DNA from: Proteiniclasticum ruminis DSM 24773
GTDB taxonomy: Bacteria > Bacillota > Clostridia > Clostridiales > Clostridiaceae
Direction: 5' to 3'
Length of the DNA: 40,687 bases
Assembly (NCBI RefSeq): GCF_000701905.1
Contig: NZ_JNKC01000016.1
Coordinates: 1-40,687, forward strand
Under the pieces are notes generated by a model, which was not told the origin of the DNA, did not search any database, and worked only from the letters and a program-made list of their open reading frames with translations. A program made the translations under genes and the position numbers. Positions 15,461 to 27,258 of this stretch are shown here, one piece after another; the first letter of the stretch is position 1; every line of letters begins with the position of its first letter.

Positions 15461-16137
15461 CCATCCACCTTATCTTGAGGCACCGCTGTGATCATCTGCT
15501 CTTTGTTCCTCAGAAACAAGGCCAATGGTTCTTTCAGGAAAACTGAAAAAATACCGACAAATTTTCCGATGAGAAGTGCGGAAATGAGCGTGCCAACACC
15601 AATCCCTCTGATGCTGTCCAGGAAAAACAAAGAAAAAAGAACACTGACAAGGAGCATAACCAGATCAAAAATTACTTTTACCTTTGAAAAAGGCTTCTTC
15701 ACTTTTACGGAGATCACCTCTGTGAGGCCTTCAGCAGGCAGCGGCATCACCCGGGCACCCACATAAAGAAATATGCCAAGACCGCACACTGCAGCGCTCA
15801 GAACCGCGAGAAAGAGCCTCACAGGAAGATTCTCCGGCACCTCTATAGAAGAGAGCAGCGCATTGGAGAAATTGACAAAATAGCCGAATACTACAGAGCA
15901 AAGCACCTGAAGGGAAGACGTGATTTTGAACTCTTTTCCCAAAAGAAGAAACTGCACCAGAATAAACGAGATGAATACACCCATGGTGAAATACCCCATC
16001 TTCACTGGAAAAATCAGGCTCAGCACGTAAGCCAGAGAGCTGACGGGCGAGACCCCCAGATTGGATTTCACAGAAATGGATACACCAAGGGCAAGGATAA
16101 AAAGCCCCAGAACATAAAGGCCAATTCTTTTCAGCAT
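15451..16137 (-). CDS. YczE/YyaS/YitT-like membrane protein
   Basis: The 228-residue protein has five or six hydrophobic segments and begins MLKRIGLYVLGLFILALGVSI, followed by KSNLGVSPVSSLAYVLS. That N-x-G-x-SP pattern after the first segment is characteristic of the YczE/YyaS/YitT membrane family of unknown function (DUF6198-like). The ATG at 16137 is preceded by GGGGGAA; a TTG at 16149 overlaps that site. The leader AATTGGGGG is fully complementary to the second loop of the candidate sRNA at 27098-27252. It is last in the operon with rph, rdgB and the phosphodiesterase, 26 nt after the latter. Confidence 0.82.
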   Translation of the reverse strand: MLKRIGLYVLGLFILALGVSISVKSNLGVSPVSSLAYVLSLIFPVKMGYFTMGVFISFILVQFLLLGKEFKITSSLQVLCSVVFGYFVNFSNALLSSIEVPENLPVRLFLAVLSAAVCGLGIFLYVGARVMPLPAEGLTEVISVKVKKPFSKVKVIFDLVMLLVSVLFSLFFLDSIRGIGVGTLISALLIGKFVGIFSVFLKEPLALFLRNKEQMITAVPQDKVDGNS

Positions 16138-16163
16138 GATTTCCCCCAATTTAAACTCTTATT

Positions 16164-16640
16164 TTACAGATGAATAAGCCTGAACGAAACCGATGTCCCC
16201 ACCGTCACCATGGCAAGGCTGGGCTTCTGCCCCCTTTTAGGCAGAGCTGCGCTGCCGGGATTAAGAAGAGTCACCCCATCCACCACACTCTCATCCGCAA
16301 TGTGCGTATGGCCGTAAAAAGCCACCTGTGCGCCTCTTTCTTTGGTATGACGGGCAAGAAGTCCTAATGTGCTTTTCACCCCTTGAGCGTGCCCGTGGAC
16401 GGCAAGAAGCGTCAGGTGCTCTGTCTTTACGAGAAGCTCCTGGGGTTCATGAATACTGTAATCGCAGTTTCCCGGAACCCTTCTCACTTCTCTCTCCAGA
16501 ATGGCCTCCATAACCTCAGCATCGTCCATCACATCCCCCAGATGGATGATGAGATCCGGTTTCTCCTTCTCGATGATTCTGCAGGCTTTTTCCACAGAAG
16601 ACAGGATATGGTGGGTATCAGACACCAAAGCGATCTTCAA
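16164..16640 (-). CDS. YfcE/MJ0936-type metallophosphoesterase
   Basis: The 158-residue protein is a compact calcineurin-like phosphoesterase. Metal ligands are visible in SDTHH (residues 7-11), HLGDVMDD near 33, PGNCDY near 55, AVHGHAQG near 80 and YGHTHIAD near 108. Family members hydrolyse phosphodiesters; the natural substrate is not settled. The start is a TTG at 16640 that lies inside the end of rdgB (23-nt overlap), with GGAGG about 10 nt upstream. The rdgB-yfcE order is frequent in Clostridia and suggests a housekeeping nucleotide role. Confidence 0.9.
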   Translation of the reverse strand: MKIALVSDTHHILSSVEKACRIIEKEKPDLIIHLGDVMDDAEVMEAILEREVRRVPGNCDYSIHEPQELLVKTEHLTLLAVHGHAQGVKSTLGLLARHTKERGAQVAFYGHTHIADESVVDGVTLLNPGSAALPKRGQKPSLAMVTVGTSVSFRLIHL

Positions 16641-17241
16641 TCTTTCTCAGCTCCTCCTTCAGTTTCATGAGGGCATTGGCCCGGTGGGATACCGCGTTCT
16701 TTTCCTCTGAGGTGGCCTCTCCGAAGGTTTTATCAAGATCAAAGGAATAAAACAGAGGATCATAACCAAATCCGCCGCTTCCTGTCAGCTTCTGAAGGAT
16801 CCTTCCTTTGGCGTATCCTTCTACCCGGATGTCCACCTCATTTCCTAAAAACACAATGGCAGAAACAAATTGTGCGGTTCTGGCTTCTTCCTTCACAGAG
16901 GAGAGCTCTCTGAGCAGCTTTTCATTGTTGTCTGCGTCATTATGACCTTCTCCCGCATACCGCGCAGAATAGACCCCTGGCGCCCCATCGAGATAATCCA
17001 CCGCCAGACCTGAGTCATCAGACAGCACAAATGACTCCGCCTTTTCCTCTTCACTGAGTGCCTCGTAGAGCTCAAAAGCCTTTTTGTGGGCGTTGCCCAA
17101 AAAGGTCTCTTTATCCTCCACCACATCCATGTTGATTCCAGCTTCACTCTGGCTGATGATCCTCAGTGGAAACTCCTTCAATATATCTTTGATTTCCTCA
17201 ATTTTATGTGCATTATTGCTTGCAATGATCAGTGTCTTCAA
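16618..17241 (-). CDS. rdgB: XTP/dITP diphosphatase (RdgB/HAM1)
   Basis: RdgB cleaves non-canonical purine triphosphates (XTP, dITP, ITP) to monophosphates and keeps them out of DNA and RNA. The 207 residues carry the family motifs: IIASNNAHKIEEI at the N-terminus, LSDDSGLAVD near 72, GAPGVYSARYAGEG near 86, GGFGYDPLF near 154 and the C-terminal SHRANAL. The start is TTG and overlaps the rph stop by 4 nt, with GGGAGG inside rph. Rph-RdgB-YfcE is a known conserved gene order. Confidence 0.96.
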   Translation of the reverse strand: MKTLIIASNNAHKIEEIKDILKEFPLRIISQSEAGINMDVVEDKETFLGNAHKKAFELYEALSEEEKAESFVLSDDSGLAVDYLDGAPGVYSARYAGEGHNDADNNEKLLRELSSVKEEARTAQFVSAIVFLGNEVDIRVEGYAKGRILQKLTGSGGFGYDPLFYSFDLDKTFGEATSEEKNAVSHRANALMKLKEELRKIEDRFGV

Positions 17242-17975
17242 AATTCTATCCTCCCTAAATCGCTGCCAAGGGTCTCTTTCACAAAGTTCTGGAGATCCTT
17301 GTTTCCTTTTTCTCCAAGCGTCAGAAGCGCTGTGAGCTCTTTGGCTGTGAAAGGACGTTCTTCTCCTGTCCCCTGCAGCTCGATGTATTCTCCTTTATGA
17401 TTCATGATGACATTCATATCCACCATGCAGCTGGAATCTTCCACATAGTTGAGGTCCAGTATCGCCCCATCCTCATGGATGCCTACACTGACGGCAGAAA
17501 CCATTCCCTGCAAAGGGTAGGTCTCAAAAGGCGTCTCCTTGTCGATGGCATTCAGTGCGTCCACCAGGGCCACAAAAGCACCTGTGATGGAGGCGCATCT
17601 GGTGCCGCCATCTGCTTGGATCACGTCACAATCGATCCAGACAGTTCTTTCTCCTAATGCTTCCAGATTCATCACAGAGCGCAGTGAACGCCCAATGAGC
17701 CTCTGGATTTCTGTGCTTCTGCCATCCAAGCGAAGCTTTGCGATGTCTCTGTTTTTTCTAGTTTGGGTGGAGCTTGGGAGCATGGCATACTCCGCTGTGA
17801 CCCATCCTTTTCCTGAGCCTTTCAGAAACATGGGTACTTTCTCTTCCACCATGGCGGTGCAGAGCACTTTGGTATCTCCCATTTCTATAAGCACAGACCC
17901 TTGAGCATGTTTCGTGAATCCACGGGTCATCTTGATCTGTCTTGTTTCGTCACTCTTTCTTCCATCAAATCTCAT
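17238..17975 (-). CDS. rph: Ribonuclease PH
   Basis: RNase PH is a phosphate-dependent 3' exonuclease that trims tRNA 3' tails. The 245-residue protein starts MRFDGRKSDETRQI. It shows GSVLIEMGDTKVLC near 27, GWVTAEYAMLPSST near 57, the RNA-binding RLIGRSLRSV near 92, DCDVIQADGGTRCA near 115 and the VGIHEDGAILDLNYVED phosphate-site block near 160-176. AGGAG lies 8 nt before the ATG. It follows the AIR-synthase-like gene by 20 nt. Confidence 0.97.
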   Translation of the reverse strand: MRFDGRKSDETRQIKMTRGFTKHAQGSVLIEMGDTKVLCTAMVEEKVPMFLKGSGKGWVTAEYAMLPSSTQTRKNRDIAKLRLDGRSTEIQRLIGRSLRSVMNLEALGERTVWIDCDVIQADGGTRCASITGAFVALVDALNAIDKETPFETYPLQGMVSAVSVGIHEDGAILDLNYVEDSSCMVDMNVIMNHKGEYIELQGTGEERPFTAKELTALLTLGEKGNKDLQNFVKETLGSDLGRIEF

Positions 17976-17995
17976 TTATCATTCTCCTATCAAAA

Positions 17996-18979
17996 TTATT
18001 CATCATACATCTTATAGATCTCATCCCGAAGAGGTGCCTCCACTTGGTGCTCTATACTGCCGGACACAAGAGAAGCCCCTTCTTCAGTGATTTCTCCGAT
18101 GACTGTCGCTTTAATTCCTTCCTGTTCAAGAAGCCTCAGTGCTTCCTTCTCATCTTCCACGGTGATCAGCATGCTTCCGGAGGAAATAAGCCTCAAGGGA
18201 TCCAAGGAAAAATGAGCACAAAGCTTCTTCGTGACCTCTGTTACAGGCAGGAGCTCCTCAAACACCCGAAAGCCTTTGCCCGATGCTTCCTTCACTTCCC
18301 ATAGGGCGCCCAGAACTCCTCCTTCTGTAATATCATGCATGGAAGAGGCGGCTTTTCCCATGAGGCTTCCCTCCGGCAGTACGGATAAAGCGTGTCCGTA
18401 GCTTCTAGCCTCCTGATATTCCTCCTCTGAAAGAATCTCCAATGACTGCTTCTTGAAATCAGATACCAGTATAGATGAGCCTTCCAGTCCTAAGGTTTTG
18501 GTCACAAGGATCTTGTCTCCCGCTTTCGCTCCACTGGTCCAGGTGACTTTCTCTGAAGAGCTCATGGTGCCCAGGGCAGTGACCGAAACCACCATACGGT
18601 TCACAGCGTCCGTCACTTCCGTATGGCCCCCAAGAATCATCACCTGATGCTTCCTGGCCTCCGAAGAGATTTCTCTCATGACGGTTTCAATGTCGGTGAT
18701 TTCAGCGCTGGGTGGTGCAAGAATGGTCACCATAATCCCCAGAGGTTTCGCTCCGGTGGTGGCAATGTCATTGATATTGATATGGTAGGCAATCTGCCCG
18801 ATATTCTCTGAAGCCGCCGTAACAGGATCTGTGGAGAGAATGAGCCTTCCCGCTTCCAGGGAAACCACAGCGCAGTCTTCCCCAACGCTTCCACCTTTCT
18901 CCACTTCCTTACGGATTGCTCCCTGATTCTCATGAAGGAGCTTCTTCAGCACATCCCAATTGAGTTTTCCAGTGTTCAT
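17996..18979 (-). CDS. AIR-synthase-related protein (HypE/PurM/ThiL-like)
   Basis: The 327-residue protein has the two-domain PurM fold used by HypE, ThiL, SelD and PurM. GEDCAVV near residue 33 and STDPVTAA near 50 are ATP/Mg sites, ILGGHTEVTDAV near 115 is the conserved dimer-interface loop, and MHDITEGGVLGALWE near 214 is the family signature in domain 2. It lacks the C-terminal Cys tail of true HypE, and no hyp or thi genes are nearby, so its product is not predicted. It is first in the operon before rph. A -10-like TAAAAT lies upstream near 19023-19028. Confidence 0.85.
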   Translation of the reverse strand: MNTGKLNWDVLKKLLHENQGAIRKEVEKGGSVGEDCAVVSLEAGRLILSTDPVTAASENIGQIAYHININDIATTGAKPLGIMVTILAPPSAEITDIETVMREISSEARKHQVMILGGHTEVTDAVNRMVVSVTALGTMSSSEKVTWTSGAKAGDKILVTKTLGLEGSSILVSDFKKQSLEILSEEEYQEARSYGHALSVLPEGSLMGKAASSMHDITEGGVLGALWEVKEASGKGFRVFEELLPVTEVTKKLCAHFSLDPLRLISSGSMLITVEDEKEALRLLEQEGIKATVIGEITEEGASLVSGSIEHQVEAPLRDEIYKMYDE

Positions 18980-19065
18980 CTATATCCACCAAACTTTCCA
19001 TAGTTTTACAAATCTCTTTTCATTTTATCACAGAGAGAAAGAAAGAGAAAAGAATCATAACACGT

Positions 19066-19090
19066 CAAAGAGCCTGGGCTTCCCCAGGCT
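19066..19090 (-). terminator. Terminator of gatCAB
   Basis: On the minus strand AGCCTGGG-GAAG-CCCAGGCT forms an 8-bp stem followed by CTTTG. The T run is short, so efficiency may be modest. Confidence 0.6.
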
Positions 19091-19099
19091 GCTTCTCAT

Positions 19100-20539
19100 T
19101 TACTGTATTCTTCTGTCCAGCTCTTCTTGCACCAGTTTGTTGATGATGGCCGGATTTGCCTTTCCTTTGGTGGCCTTCATGGTCTGACCCACAGCAAAGC
19201 CCATAATCTTGGTCTTGCCGTTTCTGTAGTCTTCCACCACATTGGGATGGGCATCCAGAACTTTCTTCACTTCGTCAAGAATATAGCCCTCATCACTGTT
19301 CTGAATGAGGCCATGTTCCTCCACGAGGACCTTAGGATTTTTTCCTTCATTCATCATGAGCTCCACCACTTTTTTAGCGATGGCTGTGGAAATGGTTCCT
19401 TCTTTAATAAGCAGGAGAAGATCGCTGAGATCCTGCGGGCTGAAAGGAAGGTCCTTCGCCAGGATATCCTTTTCGTTCATGAGTCTTGAGATATCTCCCA
19501 TGAGCCAGTTGGATGCCCCCTTGGGATCTTTGGAGATCTTTGCGGTCTCATCAAAGAAGTCCGCCAGGCTCTCCTCCAGAGTCAGAACCATGGCATCATA
19601 CTTCGGAATGCCATACTCTGCCACGAATCGCTCTTCCTTTTCATGAGGCAGCTCTTTGATGCTGGCTCTGATGCCTTCAATCCATTCCTCACTGATCTTT
19701 AAGGTGACCAGGTCACCTTCTGGGAAGTAGCGGTAGTCATTGGCCATCTCTTTGGAACGCATGACCACAGTTTTCTCTTCCGCCTCATCCCATCTTCTAG
19801 TCTCCACTCTTAAGGTTTCCCCTTCCTCCAGAGCTCTCACCTGACGGTCAAACTCATAACGGAGGGCTTTCTCCAGAGCTTTAAAGGAGTTCATGTTCTT
19901 GATTTCTGATTTCACCCCTAAGGCTTCGGCGCCTTTTTCACGGATGGAGATGTTTCCATCGCAGCGCAGGGATCCTTCTTCCATCTTCACGTCTGAAACA
20001 CCTAGGGAGAAGAGGATGGACCGCAGCTTTGTCAGGTACTGTGTCGCCTCTTCTGGGGTTCTTAAATCAGGCTTTGAGACAATTTCAATCAGTGGAACAC
20101 CGGAACGGTTAAAATCCACCAATGTGCCGTTTTTAGAATGGAGCTGCTTTCCTGCATCCTCTTCCATATGGATTCTCTCGATGCCGATTCTCTTTTTACC
20201 GCTTTCTTCGGTTTCCACGTCAATATATCCCTCATAGCAGATGGGGAAATCATTCTGTGTGATCTGATAGTTTTTAGGCGCATCGGGATAAAAATAGTTC
20301 TTCCGGTCAAAACGGTTCATCCTGTTGATGCTGCAGTTCAGCGCCAGTCCTGTTTTGATGGCTTTGTTGACCACTTCCAGGTTGATTCTTGGTAGTGCGC
20401 CAGGAAGCCCCAGACAGACTGGGCAAACATGGGAATTGGGCTTTCCGCCGTACTCTGTGGTACAACCGCAGAAAGCTTTGGTTTTTGTGGATAATTCTAC
20501 GTGGACTTCCAGTCCGATGACTGCTTCATAATGCTTCAT
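19100..20539 (-). CDS. gatB: Aspartyl/glutamyl-tRNA amidotransferase subunit B
   Basis: GatB activates mis-charged Glu-tRNA(Gln) or Asp-tRNA(Asn) with ATP and passes it to ammonia from GatA. The 479-residue protein starts MKHYEAVIGLEVHVEL. It has the zinc site CGCTTEYGG with CPVCLGLPG, kinase blocks NYFYPDAPKNYQ near 85 and HMEEDAGKQLH near 125, and the C-terminal GatB/YqeY tail domain, which ends with the FAVGQTMKATKGKANP motif. The ATG at 20539 follows AGGAGGTG; a longer frame to 20599 lies inside gatA. It is third in the operon, 10 nt after gatA. Confidence 0.97.
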   Translation of the reverse strand: MKHYEAVIGLEVHVELSTKTKAFCGCTTEYGGKPNSHVCPVCLGLPGALPRINLEVVNKAIKTGLALNCSINRMNRFDRKNYFYPDAPKNYQITQNDFPICYEGYIDVETEESGKKRIGIERIHMEEDAGKQLHSKNGTLVDFNRSGVPLIEIVSKPDLRTPEEATQYLTKLRSILFSLGVSDVKMEEGSLRCDGNISIREKGAEALGVKSEIKNMNSFKALEKALRYEFDRQVRALEEGETLRVETRRWDEAEEKTVVMRSKEMANDYRYFPEGDLVTLKISEEWIEGIRASIKELPHEKEERFVAEYGIPKYDAMVLTLEESLADFFDETAKISKDPKGASNWLMGDISRLMNEKDILAKDLPFSPQDLSDLLLLIKEGTISTAIAKKVVELMMNEGKNPKVLVEEHGLIQNSDEGYILDEVKKVLDAHPNVVEDYRNGKTKIMGFAVGQTMKATKGKANPAIINKLVQEELDRRIQ

Positions 20540-20549
20540 GAGGCACCTC

Positions 20550-21998
20550 CTAAAGGGATTTTGGGGACAAAGTAAGAGACAGCGCCTGTTCCACCGCATA
20601 GGCGATGTTCAGGATTTCCTGTTCCTTAAAATAGTCTCCCATAATCTGAAGGCCCAGCGGCAGTCCGTTCACATGACCTGAAGGCATGGAAAGGGCAGGT
20701 ATGCCGGCGATGTTCACAGGCACTGTGTAGATGTCATTGAGATACATCTGAAGGATGTCCTCTTTATTGTCTCCAATCTTGAAGGCCGGAGTAGGCGTTG
20801 TTGGAGAAATGATCGCATCATAGTTCTTGAAGATGCTGCTGTACTCCTCCTGAATGAGCTTTCGCACTTTCAGCGCCTTGGCATAATAGGCATCATAGTA
20901 TCCGGCGGACAGCACATAGGTCCCCAGCATGATTCTTCTTTTCACTTCTGGACCAAAACCTTCACTTCTGGATTTTGCGTAAAGGTCCATGACATCCAGA
21001 AGGTCTTCTGCTCTCTTTCCAAAGCGGACTCCGTCAAACCTTGCGAGATTTGAGGAAGCTTCTGCTGAGGATACGATATAGTACACAGCTAAGGAATAGT
21101 GTGCCAGGTTAAGATCAATAAAATCTACAGTAGCCCCCAGATCCTTCAGCACTTCGATGGTCTCCATGAGGTTTTTACGGACTTTCTCATCCAGGCCTTC
21201 TCCAAGGAAATCCTTGGCGATGGCAATTCTCTTTCCTCTAATGTCTTTATTGAGACCTTCATAAAGATTGACGGTTTCTCGTTTGTTTGTTGTGAAATCC
21301 ATGGTGTCATGGCCGCTCACAGCTGTAGTGAGAAGCGCCAGATCCATCACATCCCGTGCAAAAGTGCCCACCTGATCCAGGGTGGATCCGAAGGCGGTGA
21401 CGCCATATCTTGAAATATTGCCATAGGTAGGCTTCAGGCCCAGAATCCCGCAGAAAGATGCAGGCTGTCTTACAGAACCACCTGTATCTGTACCTAATGA
21501 AAGAGGCACTTCCATGGCCGCCACAGAAGCTGCAGACCCGCCTGAGGACCCCCCTGGAACTCTTTCCAGGTCATGGGGATTTCTTGTGAGCTTATATGCG
21601 CTGTACTCTGTGGAAGAGCCCATGGCAAATTCGTCCATGTTGAGCTTTCCAAGGATCACCGCACCTTCTTCTTTCAGCTTGGTGGTCACCGTCGCATCAT
21701 AAGGGGCAATGTACCCTTCCAAAAACTTTGATGCACAGGTATTCTGCATCCCCTTGACGGAGATATTGTCTTTGATGCCCACTGGGATTCCGCCAAGAAG
21801 GGCATCTTTGTTGCCATTTTCATCAAAGGCTCTGGCACTCTTTACGCTTTCCTCCCGGTCCACATAAAGAAATGCACCGACTTTATCCTCCACCTGATCC
21901 ACTCTGTCCAGATGGCTTTTTACGATTTCTTCACTGTTCACTTCGCCCTTTTTCAGAAGCTCTTTGAGCTCATGGGCTTTCAGGCTGTATAATTCCAT
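20550..21998 (-). CDS. gatA: Aspartyl/glutamyl-tRNA amidotransferase subunit A
   Basis: GatA is the glutaminase that supplies ammonia for Gln-tRNA(Gln) formation. The 482-residue protein carries the amidase signature: catalytic Lys in [12 protein letters not shown] near 77, [14 protein letters not shown] near 149 and the Ser nucleophile region [14 protein letters not shown] near 168. Its ATG directly follows the gatC TAG with no gap. Presence of gatCAB means that Gln-tRNA, perhaps also Asn-tRNA, is made by the indirect route here. Confidence 0.98.
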   Translation of the reverse strand: MELYSLKAHELKELLKKGEVNSEEIVKSHLDRVDQVEDKVGAFLYVDREESVKSARAFDENGNKDALLGGIPVGIKDNISVKGMQNTCASKFLEGYIAPYDATVTTKLKEEGAVILGKLNMDEFAMGSSTEYSAYKLTRNPHDLERVPGGSSGGSAASVAAMEVPLSLGTDTGGSVRQPASFCGILGLKPTYGNISRYGVTAFGSTLDQVGTFARDVMDLALLTTAVSGHDTMDFTTNKRETVNLYEGLNKDIRGKRIAIAKDFLGEGLDEKVRKNLMETIEVLKDLGATVDFIDLNLAHYSLAVYYIVSSAEASSNLARFDGVRFGKRAEDLLDVMDLYAKSRSEGFGPEVKRRIMLGTYVLSAGYYDAYYAKALKVRKLIQEEYSSIFKNYDAIISPTTPTPAFKIGDNKEDILQMYLNDIYTVPVNIAGIPALSMPSGHVNGLPLGLQIMGDYFKEQEILNIAYAVEQALSLTLSPKSL

Positions 21999-22298
21999 CT
22001 ACGCTTCCTCCCGATCAATGACGCTGGGCACTTTCAGGTAGTCTTCCACCCGTTCCGGCGCATTCATTAGAAAATCTTCTGAAGTGAGGGAGCTTTCCAC
22101 CACATCTTCCCGATAAACATTTTCAATATACAGGGGATTCACCAGCATCTCCACTGCATCGGTATCTACTTCATTGAGCTGGTCCACATATTTCAGGATG
22201 CTGTTGAGATCTTTCACAAGTCCCTCTGCTTCCTCTTCACTGACTCGAAGTCTTGCCAGCTCTTTGATATAATCCACGTCTTTTTTGGATACTGACAT
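21999..22298 (-). CDS. gatC: Aspartyl/glutamyl-tRNA amidotransferase subunit C
   Basis: GatC is the small wrapping subunit that stabilises GatA-GatB. The 99-residue protein has the family pattern VDYIKELARLRVSEEE near the start and NPLYIENVYREDVVE in the middle. The ATG at 22298 has GGAGG upstream. A longer frame to 22355 runs through a hairpin in the leader (GGAAGTTA/TAACTTCC, 22334-22362) and is not likely. It is the first gene of the gatCAB operon. Confidence 0.95.
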   Translation of the reverse strand: MSVSKKDVDYIKELARLRVSEEEAEGLVKDLNSILKYVDQLNEVDTDAVEMLVNPLYIENVYREDVVESSLTSEDFLMNAPERVEDYLKVPSVIDREEA

Positions 22299-22379
22299 AG
22301 AGCACCTCCATAAATTTCTTTCCATAATCATGAGGAAGTTACAACCTGCTGTCATAACTTCCCCAAAAAACCTTCTATT

Positions 22380-22388
22380 ATTTTAGCA
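22380..22388 (-). promoter_or_regulatory. Extended -10 promoter of gatCAB
   Basis: On the minus strand TGCTAAAAT is an extended -10 (TGn plus TAAAAT) about 85 bp before gatC. No good -35 is seen. The leader contains an 8-bp hairpin at 22334-22362. Confidence 0.45.
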
Positions 22389-22397
22389 TAAGATGAC

Positions 22398-24768
<2,371 letters not shown>

Positions 24769-27003
24769 TTATGCAAGCTCCAGAGGAGCCATGGACAGCA
24801 TCAGGTTCTTGACCCCCTGGTTGTCAAAAGCGATGGTCACCTTCAGGTCTCCCTTGGCGTCTGCTGTGGCCACCACGGTGCCCACACCGAACTTCGGATG
24901 TTTCACCTTGGCGCCCGGTACCACATCTTCCTTATCGAGGACCTTCTTATCCGGGAAATCCAGAATCTTCTTCGCATCCTCCAGGGCTTTTTCCACATTA
25001 TAGTCCACATACTTCATATTTTTGTCTTTATACTTGATGGTATGGGGATTCACATCCCGGTGATGCACTTTCTTCTCTTCGTTGAGATGTTCTTTGATGT
25101 TCGATGGAATATCCAGAATAAAATCAGACACCGGATAGGAAACCATACGGCCAAAGACCATGCGATTCTCCGCATAGGTCATATAGAGCTCTTCCATGGC
25201 ACGTGTGATCCCCACATAAGCAAGTCTTCTCGCCTCTTCCATCTCATTCGGGTCTGTGAGGCAGCCGGCACTTGGGAACAGTCCATTCTCAAGCCCCACC
25301 ATGAAGACCACCGGAAACTCAAGACCTTTGGCACTGTGAAGCGTCATAAGAGTCACGCTGTCATCGGCTTCATTATACTGGTCCACATCGGACACCAGCA
25401 TCACGGATTCCAGGAATTCCTGAAGAGATGGCTCTTCAGTCTTCATTTCATACTCCAGCACCACATTGAGGAACTCCTCCAGATTTTCCACTCTGGATTC
25501 ATCTTCTGGATTTTTGGAGGTTTCCAGTTCCTTCATATACCCGGAGGTTTTCAGGATGTATTCGACCAGCTCTGACACTTTCAGCTCCAGCTGTTTTTCA
25601 TTAAAGTCCAGAATCATCTCTCTGAACTTCACCACAGAAGCCTGGGTTCCGGAGGCGAGCAGTTGGTACTCCTCCAGATTCATGATGGTGTCAAATAGAC
25701 TCTCTTCCTGACGGTTCGCATTCTCCTGGAGCTTCTCCACCGTGGTGTTTCCAATTTTTCTTTTGGGCACATTGATGATTCTTCGTAAAGACACTTCATC
25801 AAAAGGATTGTTCACAAGACGCAGGTATGCCAGAAGATCCTTGATCTCCTTTCTGTCATAGAACTTCAGTCCACCGATGAGTTTATAAGGCACTGCTTCC
25901 TGCATGAGGATATCTTCAAACTTTCTCGACTGGGCATTGGTCCTGTAGAGCACCGCCATTTCTTTATAATTTCTTCCATCCCGGTAAAGCCTTTGCATCT
26001 CCTTGACCACAAAACGAGCTTCCTCGAAGTCGTCGTATGCCCGGTAAATCTTGATTTTACCGCCCTCATCCTTGGTCTTTTTCAGCGTCTTCTCTTTTCT
26101 GTCCCGGTTGTTCTTGATGACAGAGTTTGCCGCCGCCAGAATATTTCCCATACTGCGGTAGTTCTTTTCCAGCTTCACCACTTTGGCATCGGGAAAATCC
26201 ATCTCAAAGTCCAGAATGTTTCGGATATCCGCACCTCTGAACTGATAAATACTCTGGTCATCATCTCCCACCACGCAGATGTTCTGGTGGTCTTTGGTGA
26301 GAAGATTGATGAGCCTGTACTGGGCATGGTTCGTATCCTGATACTCATCCACCAGCACATAACGGAACTTTCTCTGGTACTTTTCCAGAATCTCCGGGAA
26401 CTTCTCGAAGATCTCCACGGTTTTCATGATGATGTCATCAAAGTCCAGAGCATTGTTCTGCTTCAGTTTTTTCTGGTAAAGAACATAGGCATCCGCCACT
26501 TTGTTCATACGGAAATGGTACTCATATTTCTTTTTAAAATCCAGAGGGGTCAAAAGGGTGTTCTTGGCAGTGGACACATGAGAAATAACTTCTTTCTCCG
26601 TAAGATCTTTCTCATCCACAGAAAGCTCCTTCAGCACCTGCTTCATCAGGGACTTCTGGTCATAGCTGTCATAGATGGTGAAGTCTTTTTTGTAGCCTAA
26701 TGCTTCGATTTCTCTTCGGAGAATTTTGGCGCAGCTGGAGTGGAATGTGGAAATCCACATATTGTCTGCGGTTTCTCCCACTAAAGAGCGCACTCTCTCT
26801 TTCATCTCACCTGCAGCTTTGTTGGTGAAGGTGATGGCCAAAATTTCATAGGGCCTGATGTTCATCTCTTTCATCATATACGCAATACGGTGGGTCAGCA
26901 CTCTGGTCTTACCGGAGCCTGCTCCGGCAAGAATGAGAAGCGGTCCTTCTACGGTGGTGGTGGCCTCATATTGCTCTTCATTTAAAAGTTTCTTTAAGTC
27001 CAA
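24769..27003 (-). CDS. pcrA: ATP-dependent DNA helicase PcrA (UvrD family)
   Basis: PcrA is a 3'-5' superfamily 1 helicase that acts in repair, rolling-circle replication and removal of RecA filaments. The 744-residue protein begins MDLKKLLNEEQYEA. It shows Walker A GAGSGKT near 35, DEYQDTN (motif II) near 222, GDDDQSIYQFRGA (motif III) near 246, LHSAKGLEFPVVF (motif V) near 550 and VGITRAMEELY (motif VI) near 590. The start is TTG at 27003, 7 nt after GGAGGG, and fits the family N-terminus; the in-frame GTG at 27027 does not. A KHPKFGVGTVV C-terminal Tudor-like motif, typical of PcrA, is present. Confidence 0.96.
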   Translation of the reverse strand: MDLKKLLNEEQYEATTTVEGPLLILAGAGSGKTRVLTHRIAYMMKEMNIRPYEILAITFTNKAAGEMKERVRSLVGETADNMWISTFHSSCAKILRREIEALGYKKDFTIYDSYDQKSLMKQVLKELSVDEKDLTEKEVISHVSTAKNTLLTPLDFKKKYEYHFRMNKVADAYVLYQKKLKQNNALDFDDIIMKTVEIFEKFPEILEKYQRKFRYVLVDEYQDTNHAQYRLINLLTKDHQNICVVGDDDQSIYQFRGADIRNILDFEMDFPDAKVVKLEKNYRSMGNILAAANSVIKNNRDRKEKTLKKTKDEGGKIKIYRAYDDFEEARFVVKEMQRLYRDGRNYKEMAVLYRTNAQSRKFEDILMQEAVPYKLIGGLKFYDRKEIKDLLAYLRLVNNPFDEVSLRRIINVPKRKIGNTTVEKLQENANRQEESLFDTIMNLEEYQLLASGTQASVVKFREMILDFNEKQLELKVSELVEYILKTSGYMKELETSKNPEDESRVENLEEFLNVVLEYEMKTEEPSLQEFLESVMLVSDVDQYNEADDSVTLMTLHSAKGLEFPVVFMVGLENGLFPSAGCLTDPNEMEEARRLAYVGITRAMEELYMTYAENRMVFGRMVSYPVSDFILDIPSNIKEHLNEEKKVHHRDVNPHTIKYKDKNMKYVDYNVEKALEDAKKILDFPDKKVLDKEDVVPGAKVKHPKFGVGTVVATADAKGDLKVTIAFDNQGVKNLMLSMAPLELA

Positions 27004-27032
27004 GGGGAATCCCTCCTTTTCTATCACTCATA

Positions 27033-27062
27033 ATTATATCACAGAACCCGTTGCCTTATGAA
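27033..27062 (-). promoter_or_regulatory. Promoter of pcrA-ligA
   Basis: On the minus strand TTCATA (27062-27057) and TATAAT (27038-27033) are 18 bp apart. The start codon is 30 nt downstream of the -10. The sRNA terminator at 27098-27125 lies upstream, so pcrA need not depend on the sRNA promoter. Confidence 0.5.
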
Positions 27063-27097
27063 GATATAATTTGAACTTACGTTCTATTTTGAAGCAC

Positions 27098-27252
27098 AAA
27101 AAAACCTAAACGACAGGCGTTTAGGCTCTCAAAATCGCTGCCCTCTGATAATTGGGGGGAACCAGAGGGAGTAAAAGGCTTTCATAAGACCGATTGGGGG
27201 GTGGTCTCATGTCAATAAAAAGGGGCTATTCATCTTTTTATTTGTCCTTACA
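27098..27252 (-). ncRNA. Candidate small regulatory RNA with twin CCCCCCAAT loops
   Basis: A complete transcription unit of about 155 nt is visible on the minus strand with no plausible ORF. It has a promoter at 27259-27288 and a terminator at 27098-27125 (CCTAAACG/CGTTTAGG and seven T). Between them are three hairpins. Hairpin 0 has AATAAAAAG/CTTTTTATT (27214-27242). Hairpin 1 has CATGAGACC/GGTCTTATG (27183-27211). Hairpin 2 has CCCTCTG/CAGAGGG (27141-27169). The loops of hairpins 1 and 2 carry the same CCCCCCAAT 9-mer (minus of 27193-27201 and 27151-27159). Unpaired C runs that pair with Shine-Dalgarno G runs are how RsaE/RoxS-type sRNAs of Firmicutes work. I do not recognise it as a known family. 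An alternative is a pcrA attenuator leader. Confidence 0.6.
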
Positions 27253-27258
27253 GATATG

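Noticed and set aside
22334-22362. GGAAGTTA/TAACTTCC hairpin in the gatC leader as a terminator of the previous operon
   Set aside because: It is not followed by a T run on the minus strand and lies after the gatCAB promoter, so it is a leader structure or coincidence.
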